Assembly (NCBI GenBank): GCA_050744165.1 | Contig: JBOGGN010000338.1 | Location: 1-11,627 of the forward strand | Reading direction: 5' to 3' | Source: JBOGGN01 sp050744165 | Lineage (GTDB): Bacteria > Actinomycetota > Acidimicrobiia > Acidimicrobiales > Palsa-688 | DNA: 11,627 nt | Shown here: piece after piece, positions 6,216-11,627 of the stretch | How the letters are laid out: each line of letters begins with the position of its first letter | Numbering within the stretch: the stretch's first letter is position 1 | The notes under the pieces: generated by a model | What the model was told of the DNA's origin: nothing | The model's database searches: none | Seen by the model: only the letters and a program-made list of their open reading frames with translations | Made by a program: the position numbers and the translations under genes

Positions 6216-6942
6216 CCCAGCCCCGCAACTTCGCGGCTGCGTCGGCGGCCAGTGGCCCGTTGGTCACTACCAGGTCCAACTCGGAAGCGGCACAGACGAC
6301 CGCGGTGGCTGATCGTGCGAACTTGGAGCTGTCTGCGACCAGCACCGTCCGTGAAGCGGTCGCGACGATCGCCCGCTTCACCTCGGCGTCGCCCAAATCG
6401 TGAGCCGTTACCCGGCCATCTGCAAGTCCGCAGCAGCTCAACACCGCCGTGTCAAAACGCAGCGCCGCCAGACTGGAGGTGGCCAGCGGCCCGACCAAGG
6501 AGAGCTCCCCAGATCGGACCTCTCCGCCGGGCATCAACAACCGCACACCGTCGAGGCGCGCCAGCAACCACGCGGCATGCAACGAGAGCGGCATGACGGT
6601 CATCCGACGACCCGATAGGCAGCGGGCGACCTCCAACGTGGTGGTCCCACTGTCGAGCGCCACCAACTCCCCGTCAGCAAGCAGGTCAGCGGTGACCCGC
6701 CCGATGTCGCGCTTGGCGTCGTTCGCCGCCATCGCCCGGACCGAAAAGGGTGGCTCCTCGGCGCGCAACAAGAGGCTGATGGCGCCGCCTCGCACCCTTC
6801 GAGCCGCGCCCTGAGCGACCAGAGCATCAAGATCGCGGCGGATCGTCATCTCCGCAGTGTCGAAGCGAACGGCTGCTTCCGCGACCTCGACCCGACCGGC
6901 GCTCTGAAGCCATCCCAACAAGGCCGACCGCCGGCCGATCAT
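6193..6942 (-). CDS. DeoR-family transcriptional regulator
   Basis: DNA-binding regulator, usually a repressor released by a phosphorylated sugar. Numbered from a GTG at 6948, the N-terminal winged helix-turn-helix lies at about 5-58, with the hallmark recognition region TAEMTIRRDLDALVAQG (31-47) and the VRGGA wing (52-56). The C-terminal sensor domain has DSGTTTLEVA (99-108), the ISOCOT-fold phosphate-sugar loop, GGEVR (141-145) and ADSSKF (205-210). Length is typical (about 250 aa). I prefer the ATG at 6942 over the in-frame GTG at 6948 because GAAGG sits 7 nt before the ATG but only 1 nt before the GTG. It is the first gene of an operon with the overlapping MFS and HAD genes and very probably regulates them. 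A palindrome about 25 nt upstream may be its own operator. Confidence 0.92.
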   Translation of the reverse strand: MIGRRSALLGWLQSAGRVEVAEAAVRFDTAEMTIRRDLDALVAQGAARRVRGGAISLLLRAEEPPFSVRAMAANDAKRDIGRVTADLLADGELVALDSGTTTLEVARCLSGRRMTVMPLSLHAAWLLARLDGVRLLMPGGEVRSGELSLVGPLATSSLAALRFDTAVLSCCGLADGRVTAHDLGDAEVKRAIVATASRTVLVADSSKFARSATAVVCAASELDLVVTNGPLAADAAAKLRGWGVELLVA

Positions 6943-6972
6943 GTCCACGCCTTCATTTCTACCAGATCACGT

Positions 6973-6988
6973 GTGCGTACGGACGCAC
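6973..6988. promoter_or_regulatory. Palindrome upstream of the DeoR operon, candidate operator
   Basis: GTGCGT (6973-6978) and ACGCAC (6983-6988) are perfect complements with a 4-bp spacer, 25-45 bp upstream of the regulator start. This is where an autorepressor would cover the -35 or -10 region of the leftward promoter. The symmetry is seen; binding by the DeoR protein is inferred. Confidence 0.4.
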
Positions 6989-7071
6989 GAGGTGTTCGTT
7001 ACTGGTGGATGGCTGTTCTCAGGTGTCAGCGGCCGGACAGGAGCTCAGCCAGACGGCAAGCGGTCGCACAC

Positions 7072-7105
7072 GGCCCCCCAACCGGCTTTGGCCGGTCGGG
7101 GGGCC
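7072..7105 (-). terminator. Strong terminator-like hairpin after the lipoprotein gene
   Basis: Two 15-nt arms (7072-7086 and 7091-7105) pair with one A-C mismatch around a 4-nt TTTG loop, giving a very GC-rich stem that begins 8 nt beyond the lipoprotein stop. No U-tract follows on the minus strand. It separates the lipoprotein transcript from the promoter of the downstream deoR operon. Confidence 0.7.
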
Positions 7106-7113
7106 CGTCAGTA

Positions 7114-7695
7114 CTAGTAGTGATAGAGCGTCGTGCTGGTCCCGCCGCTCGCGCCGCTCCCCGTCGTCACGCCCATGCCGTCGGTCATCACCGCTTCCCA
7201 GGTGCCGCCGAAGCTGGAGAGCCCCTCGCCGTTGGATGTGCCCGCGGCGCTGTCGCCCGAGAAGGTGTACAGGGGCCACCCGTTGTAGGTCACCAGGGTG
7301 TCGCCTGAAGCGCTCTTCTCCGTCCCCAGCTTCGAGGCGTCGGCTCCCATGCCCGCGGTGGCCGAGCTGGTGCCCGACGGCAGGACCACCGGTGGCCAAT
7401 GGGTGGTGCAACCGTTGGCATCGGTGCAGGTCATCTTGCCCCCGGTCTCCGAGGTCAGGAGGTACAGCGTCTTGCCGTTCTGGTCGACCAGGACCGTTCC
7501 CAGCTGGCCGACGCTGTGGGCTTCGATGGTGACACCGCCCCCGCTGCCACCGCTGCTGGCCGGAGCCGCTGCGGTGGTCGAGCTGGTGGAGGCCTTCGTC
7601 GTGCTGCCACAGCCGGCGAGCGCCAGCAACGCAGCCCCTGCTAGACCTCCCACGAGTGCAACACGCGACCGATACGGTCGGGGCGACGTAGGCAT
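7114..7695 (-). CDS. Secreted lipoprotein with two Lipoprotein_15-type repeats
   Basis: Predicted 193-aa cell-envelope lipoprotein. From the ATG at 7695 the signal peptide has a basic N-region (RPYRSR), a hydrophobic core and the lipobox LAGC with lipidated Cys29. A Ser/Thr/Ala/Gly-rich linker follows to about residue 55. Then come two copies of the small repeat known from Lipoprotein_15 (PF03640) proteins: one with LVDQNGKTLYLLTSE and a C-x(6)-C-x(3)-HWPPV segment, the second with LVTYNGWPLYTFSGD and a GGTWEAV end. The ATG is preferred over an earlier in-frame start at 7746 because GAGAGGGAG lies 6-7 nt upstream and the signal peptide then has normal length. The function of this family is not established. 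The gene is divergent from mscS. Confidence 0.88.
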   Translation of the reverse strand: MPTSPRPYRSRVALVGGLAGAALLALAGCGSTTKASTSSTTAAAPASSGGSGGGVTIEAHSVGQLGTVLVDQNGKTLYLLTSETGGKMTCTDANGCTTHWPPVVLPSGTSSATAGMGADASKLGTEKSASGDTLVTYNGWPLYTFSGDSAAGTSNGEGLSSFGGTWEAVMTDGMGVTTGSGASGGTSTTLYHY

Positions 7696-7713
7696 TGGGA
7701 CTCCCTCTCTCGG

Positions 7714-7728
7714 GTGGCCGTAGGCCAC
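7714..7728. promoter_or_regulatory. Inverted repeat just upstream of the lipoprotein gene
   Basis: GTGGCC (7714-7719) and GGCCAC (7723-7728) pair perfectly around a 3-nt GTA spacer, 19 bp upstream of the lipoprotein start. It may be an operator or a leader hairpin. No regulator can be assigned. Confidence 0.35.
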
Positions 7729-7756
7729 ACTACCTACCTGCTCCATACTTGCCGAA

Positions 7757-7776
7757 CGGTGAATGAGATTTCACCG
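7757..7776. promoter_or_regulatory. Inverted repeat upstream of the MscS gene
   Basis: CGGTGAA (7757-7763) and TTCACCG (7770-7776) are perfect 7-bp arms with a 6-bp spacer (TGAGAT), 24 bp before the mscS start and 62 bp before the divergent lipoprotein start. The spacing, about one and a half helical turns between arm centres, is compatible with a dimeric regulator acting on both genes; an mRNA hairpin in the mscS leader is equally possible. Confidence 0.4.
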
Positions 7777-7799
7777 ATGGGGGAAGGGGAACCCTTCGG

Positions 7800-8666
7800 A
7801 TGCATTTCAGGAACTTCACCCACTGGGTGCGAGCAGACGGGTTGCCGATCCTGCTGCTCGGCATCGGCACCGTCCTCCTCAGCCGCTTCATCCACTGGAT
7901 AGGGGAGCGCTACCGCCAGTTCGTCGACAGCAAGGTCAAGGAGCAGATCGAGTCCGGCGGCGTGATCCCCGAACACTCCAAGCGGGCCCGGACCGTCACC
8001 CAGGTGGTCGAATGGGCCTGCGAGGCGCTGTTGTACTTCTTGGCGGCGCTACTTATCCTCAACCGGGCGGGGATCCCGTTCTCGGGCCTGGTGGCGCCGG
8101 CCACCGTCGCCGCCGCGGCCATCGGCTTCGGGGCTCAGCAGATCGTCCAGGACCTCCTGGCCGGATTCTTTCTGTTCGCAGAACGCCAGTTCAGCATCGG
8201 CGATCTGGTCCGTCTGGCCCAGCCGGGCCAAGCAGTCGGCATCTCGGGCACCGTCGAGGACCTGACCCTGCGGGTCACCAGGCTGCGCACCGTTCAGGGC
8301 GAGCTGGTCTACATCCCCAACGGGGCGCTACGGCAGGTGACCAACCTGTCGAAGGAGTGGTCACGAGTGGTCGTCGACATCCCGATCCAGGCCGACGAGG
8401 ACCTGGAAAAGGCGGTACAGGTGCTGCGGGATGTGGCGACGAAGATGGGTAGCGACGACCAGTGGAAGGACGTGCTGCTCGGGGAGCCCACCGTGGCCGG
8501 GGTCGAGAACATCGAGGTCGGGTACCTGCAGCTTCGGGTCATCGCCCGGACGCTGCCGGGCAAACAGTTCGAGGTGGGACGGGAGCTGCGGCTACGGGCC
8601 GCCCTGGCGCTGCAGGAGACCGGCGTGACCCCACCAGCGATCAATATCCGGAAGCCAGAAAGCTGA
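7800..8666 (+). CDS. Mechanosensitive ion channel, MscS family
   Basis: Small-conductance mechanosensitive channel of 288 aa, similar in length to E. coli MscS. It opens on membrane tension to release solutes during osmotic down-shock. Transmembrane segments lie at about 14-33 and 72-89, and the pore-lining TM3 at about 95-127 (Ala/Gly-rich, ATVAAAAIGFGAQQ then DLLAGFFLFAE). It is followed by the beta domain (FSIGDLVRL 131-139, GTVEDLTLRVTRLRT 150-164, YIPNGAL 171-177) and an alpha/beta C-terminal domain (about 188-284). The order and the YIPNG motif are diagnostic. The ATG at 7800 has a G-rich ribosome site (AAGGGGAA) about 9 nt upstream. An inverted repeat lies in the divergent promoter region. 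The Thr-rich membrane protein gene begins 62 nt downstream and may be cotranscribed. Confidence 0.93.
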   Translation: MHFRNFTHWVRADGLPILLLGIGTVLLSRFIHWIGERYRQFVDSKVKEQIESGGVIPEHSKRARTVTQVVEWACEALLYFLAALLILNRAGIPFSGLVAPATVAAAAIGFGAQQIVQDLLAGFFLFAERQFSIGDLVRLAQPGQAVGISGTVEDLTLRVTRLRTVQGELVYIPNGALRQVTNLSKEWSRVVVDIPIQADEDLEKAVQVLRDVATKMGSDDQWKDVLLGEPTVAGVENIEVGYLQLRVIARTLPGKQFEVGRELRLRAALALQETGVTPPAINIRKPES

Positions 8667-8728
8667 CCTCGTCGCTAAGCCCCATTCTTCGTCTCCGACG
8701 GCACCTTCGGCTGCCGTTCGGCTGGCGC

Positions 8729-9127
8729 GTGCGTCGATCAACGGCACTACTGATCGTCGCCTTCTTGTTGATCTGGGTCCTGTACGAATGGGTTGGACCG
8801 AATCCGGCCTCGACGCAGACGCCGGCGGTCTCTACACCCCCCGCCTCGACGACAACGACGACGGCGCCCCACCGCGCTCAGTTCCCGCTGCTGCCGGGGC
8901 CGACGCCGACCCACAACGCGACGACCACGACCCCGACGACCACGACCGCGACGACCACGACCGCGACGACCACGGCGGCTGCCACTTCGAGTTCCACCGC
9001 GGGGACCCTGCCCGGCGGCGGCGTACCGCCGTCGTCGGTCAGCTCGACCTCGACCACCTCGCCTGGGGCATCGCCCACCGCCTCCACGGCATCTACGGCA
9101 ACAACCTCGGCTCCCGCGGTCCCCTGA
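8729..9127 (+). CDS. Single-pass membrane protein with Thr/Ser/Pro-rich extracytoplasmic tail
   Basis: About 132 aa: a basic start (VRRST), one hydrophobic segment at about 6-23 (ALLIVAFLLIWVLYEWV), then some 105 residues almost wholly Thr, Ser, Ala, Pro and Gly, including runs such as TTTTPTTTTATTTTATTT. The helix and topology suggest an anchored protein with an extended, possibly glycosylated stalk outside the cell; such tails are common in actinobacterial surface proteins. There is no recognisable domain and I do not assign a function. The GTG at 8729 is the only reasonable start in this frame near the helix; no good ribosome site is visible, so coupling to mscS upstream is possible. The composition of the opposite strand (Val-rich) is a shadow of the repeat. 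Confidence 0.6.
   Translation: MRRSTALLIVAFLLIWVLYEWVGPNPASTQTPAVSTPPASTTTTTAPHRAQFPLLPGPTPTHNATTTTPTTTTATTTTATTTAAATSSSTAGTLPGGGVPPSSVSSTSTTSPGASPTASTASTATTSAPAVP
8919..8978 (+). repeat. Four tandem 15-bp units encoding the Thr-rich tail
   Basis: The unit CGACGACCACGACCG is repeated four times (8919-8933, 8934-8948, 8949-8963, 8964-8978). The second and third copies are identical, the first differs by one base and the last diverges at its end. It encodes a five-residue T-T-T-T/A pattern and stays in frame if the copy number changes. Confidence 0.8.
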
Positions 9128-9143
9128 CCCAGGGAGCTGCCGG

Positions 9144-9920
9144 CTACTTCCGTGGCGCCAGAAGGGAGAGAAGTTCGTCGTGCAGCCGCCCGTTGGTTGC
9201 CAGCGCGTTGCCGCCGGCGGCGGTCTTGGCGCCCGTGAGATCAGAGAACCGGCCACCCGCTTCCGCCAGCAGGACGGGCATGGCGGCCAAGTCGTAGCGC
9301 TCGGCGACGGGGTCCACCATGGCGTCGATTCGGCCGGTGACGACCAGAAGGTACCCGTACCCGTCGCCCCACGTACGAAGCGCGGGTCCCGCCTTCTTGA
9401 CCGCCAGCAGGGCTCCCGGGTCCCACGCTTCGAAGCCCGAGCTGCTGACGTAGGCGTGGCGCAAAGTCGGTGTCCCGCTGACCCGGGTGGGAACACCGTT
9501 CAGGTAGCACCCCCGCCCTCGGCCCGCCCACACCATCTCGCCCAGCGCGGGCACATTGATCACCCCGATGGCGCTGCCGTGGCCGTCCTCGACGGCGAGC
9601 AGGTTGGCGTAGAGGGGGACGCCGCGGGTGAAGGCCTTGGTGCCGTCGATGGGATCGATGATCCACTCGCGCCCGCTCGTGCCTGGCCGCGGCCCCTCCT
9701 CTTCGCCAGTCACCCCGTCGTCGGGATACCGCCGCCCGATCTCCTGACGCAGGAACCGCTCGATGCCGCGGTCGGCTTCGGTGACCGGCGTCCCGTCCCC
9801 CTTGCGGTCCACTCGCAGTCCTGAGGACCGGAACCAGCCAAGACTCAGTTCGCCTGCCTGCCGGCACAGCTCGACGGCCTCCTCGAGCAGCGCCGGCTCC
9901 ACGGCCGGCGTGGCAGGCAT
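9144..9920 (-). CDS. hisN: Histidinol-phosphatase, inositol-monophosphatase type (HisN-like)
   Basis: Mg-dependent phosphatase of the IMPase superfamily, 258 aa, in the branch that in actinobacteria hydrolyses histidinol phosphate in histidine synthesis. Metal and active-site motifs are intact: KGDGTPVTEADR (40-51), GEEEG (72-76), WIIDPIDGTKAF (86-97, with Asp89 and Asp92), WGDGYGYLLV (184-193) and AERYDLAA (206-213, with Asp210). The tight KGDGTPVTEAD and GDGYGY forms favour HisN over general inositol monophosphatase, but substrate choice within this superfamily is hard to read from sequence. The ATG at 9920 begins 6 nt after the stop of the Fe-S oxidoreductase gene on the same strand without a clear Shine-Dalgarno, so the two are probably cotranscribed. 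No other histidine gene is in the window. Confidence 0.8.
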   Translation of the reverse strand: MPATPAVEPALLEEAVELCRQAGELSLGWFRSSGLRVDRKGDGTPVTEADRGIERFLRQEIGRRYPDDGVTGEEEGPRPGTSGREWIIDPIDGTKAFTRGVPLYANLLAVEDGHGSAIGVINVPALGEMVWAGRGRGCYLNGVPTRVSGTPTLRHAYVSSSGFEAWDPGALLAVKKAGPALRTWGDGYGYLLVVTGRIDAMVDPVAERYDLAAMPVLLAEAGGRFSDLTGAKTAAGGNALATNGRLHDELLSLLAPRK

Positions 9921-9926
9921 GGGCGG

Positions 9927-11627
9927 CTAAGCGCCAGCGCCGGCGCCGGCGGGCCCCGAGAACCCGCCGCCCGGCTCGGTCGGGCCGGCTGAGGGACCTG
10001 CCGACCCGTCGTCTGCGCCGCCAGATGCACCGGCAGTAGCTACGACCTCCGCACGACGACGCCCCCGCCCCTCCATGGCGTCGAGCAGGTGCAATGAGAT
10101 GTCCTGGACGATGACGTCGTCGCGCCCCTGCTCCTTGGTCCCGTCGTCGACCATGATGTAGCAGTAGGGGCAAGCGGTGGCGATGCGGCCGGCGCCGGTG
10201 GCCAGCAACTCCCGTGAACGCTCGGTGTTGACCTTGGTGCCGGTGCTCTCCTCCATCCACATCCGAGCGCCGCCCGCGCCGCAACACATCCCCCGGATTC
10301 CGTTGCGGGGCGCTTCGACGATCTCGATGCCCGCCAGGTGGCCGAGGACCCGGCGGGGCGCCTGGTAGATGTCGTTGTGGCGACCCAGATAGCAGCTGTC
10401 GTGGTAGACGACGCGGTCTTCGAGTGCCGCTTCTGACAGGTCCAGCTTCTGGCTCTCGATCAGGAGTTCCAGCAGCTGGCTGTGGTGAATGACCTCGTAG
10501 TTGCCTCCGAGTTGCGGGTATTCGTTTTTCAGGGTGTTGAAACAGTGCGGGCACTGGGTGATGACCTTCTTCACGCCCAGCTGCTCGAGGTTGTCGATGT
10601 TCTCCCGGGCCAGCATCTGGAACAGGTACTCGTTGCCCGATCTACGGGCCGGATCGCCGGTGCACTTCTCGAGCGGGCCGAGAATAGCGAAATCGACCCC
10701 GGCCTGGCGCAGGAGCTTGGTGGTGGCGACGGTGACCTTCTTATTCTTGTCGTCGTAGCTGCCGGCGCAACCCACCCAGTACAGATATTCGTGGCCGAAC
10801 GGTTGGGAGGGATCCACGACCGGGATGTCGTCGGGCAAGCCTTTGGTCCAGGCCGCCCGTTCCCGAGGCGGCAATCCCCAGGGGTTTTGCTGGTTTTCCA
10901 TCGAGCGGTAGGCCATGCCCAGCTCGTTCGGGAAGTTGGATTCCATGAGCGACAGGTAGCGGCGCATGTCGAGAATCTTGTCGAGGATCTCGATATTGAC
11001 AGGACAGATCTCGTCGCAGGCTTTGCAAGTGGTGCACGCCCAGATCTCTTCGGGGGTGATCCGCTCGAAGACCGAGTTGGCGTTGACTTTGAGTTCCGCC
11101 TCGCGGCCGACGACAGGTGACACCGGTCCGCCCGGATGGGTGGCCGCCATCACGTCGCCGACCTTGAGAACGATCTCCCGGGGATCGAGCGGTTTGCCGG
11201 TGGCATGGGCGGGGCACACGGAAGTGCAGCGACCACAGACCGTGCAGGCGTCGGTATCCAGCAACTGCTTCCAGGTGAAGTCCTCGATGGCGTTGGCCCC
11301 GAAGGTCTCGAGAGAGGTCTCGGTCAGGTCGGGCAGCGGCTTCATGGCGCCTTTGGGGCGCTCCCGGTCGTGCAGGTACATGTTGAGCGGCGAGGTGAAC
11401 ATGTGGCGCAACTTGGTGGTGGGGATGATCAGCACGAGAATGCCGAAGGCGGCCACGTGGAGCACCCAGGACCACTGGTGGGCGACCGACAGCTGGTGGT
11501 GGTTCAGGCCGTCGAAAACGATCGCCAGGGGGTACCCGAGCACTCGCCACTTCTCGAAGCTGGGTCGGCCCTGCAAGGCCAGGCGGAGGCCACTGGTGGT
11601 GAACCCGGTGACGCCGATGACGAGGAA
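9927..11627 (-). CDS. Membrane-anchored 4Fe-4S dicluster oxidoreductase with two CCG domains (5' end outside window)
   Basis: The frame is open to the right edge, so the N-terminus is missing; 566 codons are visible. The visible start is the end of a membrane domain of the HdrE/NarI kind, with hydrophobic segments near codons encoding LGYPLAIV and WVLHVAAFGILVLII. Numbered from the codon at 11576, the ferredoxin-like clusters follow at Cys111-114-117-121 and Cys181-184-187-191. Then come two CCG domains as in HdrB/HdrD and GlpC-type proteins: Cys270, Cys305, C342-x-x-C345, and Cys395, Cys431-Cys432, C469-x-x-C472. The layout matches the large iron-sulfur-binding reductases of actinobacteria (for example mycobacterial Rv0338c), which pass electrons between a membrane quinone and an unknown partner. 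A Gly/Ala/Pro-rich tail of about 45 residues ends the protein. Partner and substrate are unknown. Confidence 0.9.
   Translation of the reverse strand, partial: FLVIGVTGFTTSGLRLALQGRPSFEKWRVLGYPLAIVFDGLNHHQLSVAHQWSWVLHVAAFGILVLIIPTTKLRHMFTSPLNMYLHDRERPKGAMKPLPDLTETSLETFGANAIEDFTWKQLLDTDACTVCGRCTSVCPAHATGKPLDPREIVLKVGDVMAATHPGGPVSPVVGREAELKVNANSVFERITPEEIWACTTCKACDEICPVNIEILDKILDMRRYLSLMESNFPNELGMAYRSMENQQNPWGLPPRERAAWTKGLPDDIPVVDPSQPFGHEYLYWVGCAGSYDDKNKKVTVATTKLLRQAGVDFAILGPLEKCTGDPARRSGNEYLFQMLARENIDNLEQLGVKKVITQCPHCFNTLKNEYPQLGGNYEVIHHSQLLELLIESQKLDLSEAALEDRVVYHDSCYLGRHNDIYQAPRRVLGHLAGIEIVEAPRNGIRGMCCGAGGARMWMEESTGTKVNTERSRELLATGAGRIATACPYCYIMVDDGTKEQGRDDVIVQDISLHLLDAMEGRGRRRAEVVATAGASGGADDGSAGPSAGPTEPGGGFSGPAGAGAGA

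Noticed and set aside
8919..8978. Regular repeat considered as a CRISPR-like array.
   Set aside because: The units are 15 bp, directly adjacent, with no spacers; they encode a Thr-rich stretch.
8878..9087. Minus-strand Val-rich frame that could pass for a membrane helix.
   Set aside because: It is the complement of the Thr-codon tandem repeat and has no start signal.
9241..10554. Long minus-strand open frame (437 codons) across hisN and the Fe-S gene.
   Set aside because: Arg/Gly/Pro-rich shadow frame caused by high GC; the overlapping frames have complete, conserved motifs.

Overview
The window is high-GC, with strongly GC-biased third codon positions and many GTG starts. It carries a Thr-rich single-pass surface protein, a Lipoprotein_15-type lipoprotein and a membrane-anchored dicluster Fe-S reductase of the mycobacterial type. 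These point to an actinobacterium, possibly of the Acidimicrobiia; the lineage is inference, as no rRNA or other marker is present.

Positions 1-3270 hold a type II restriction-modification locus with a repair gene. In order: the 3' end of a restriction-endonuclease-like gene (+, entering from the left edge), a C5-cytosine DNA methyltransferase (+, 484-1722), then on the opposite strand a Vsr mismatch endonuclease (1610-2143) and a complete PD-(D/E)XK endonuclease (2140-3270) that looks SacI-family. The endonuclease and vsr are coupled by an ATGA overlap. vsr runs 113 bp into the methyltransferase gene from the opposite side, so its C-terminal tail is overprinted on the methyltransferase C-terminus. 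The two endonuclease-like genes are homologous at their C-termini and flank the single methyltransferase. The methyltransferase start region forms a 9+5 bp inverted repeat that would bury its Shine-Dalgarno sequence and its ATG.

Positions 3271-4392 are sparse: a decayed IS3-type OrfA fragment, a small two-helix membrane protein of unknown role and non-coding stretches. This looks like the edge between an acquired defence module and the chromosome.

Positions 4393-6948 (-) form an overlapping three-gene operon: DeoR-family regulator, YbjJ-like MFS transporter, HAD-family hydrolase. The likely logic is sugar-phosphate-responsive control of uptake or efflux of an unknown small molecule plus a phosphatase. 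A 15-bp tandem repeat lies at the regulator/transporter junction.

Positions 7072-7799 hold a secreted lipoprotein (-) with a strong terminator-like hairpin and a divergent control region with two perfect inverted repeats. MscS-type channel and Thr-rich membrane-anchored protein genes follow on +. At the right end, on -, are a histidinol-phosphatase-like gene (hisN) and the 3' part of a large membrane Fe-S oxidoreductase gene that runs off the window.
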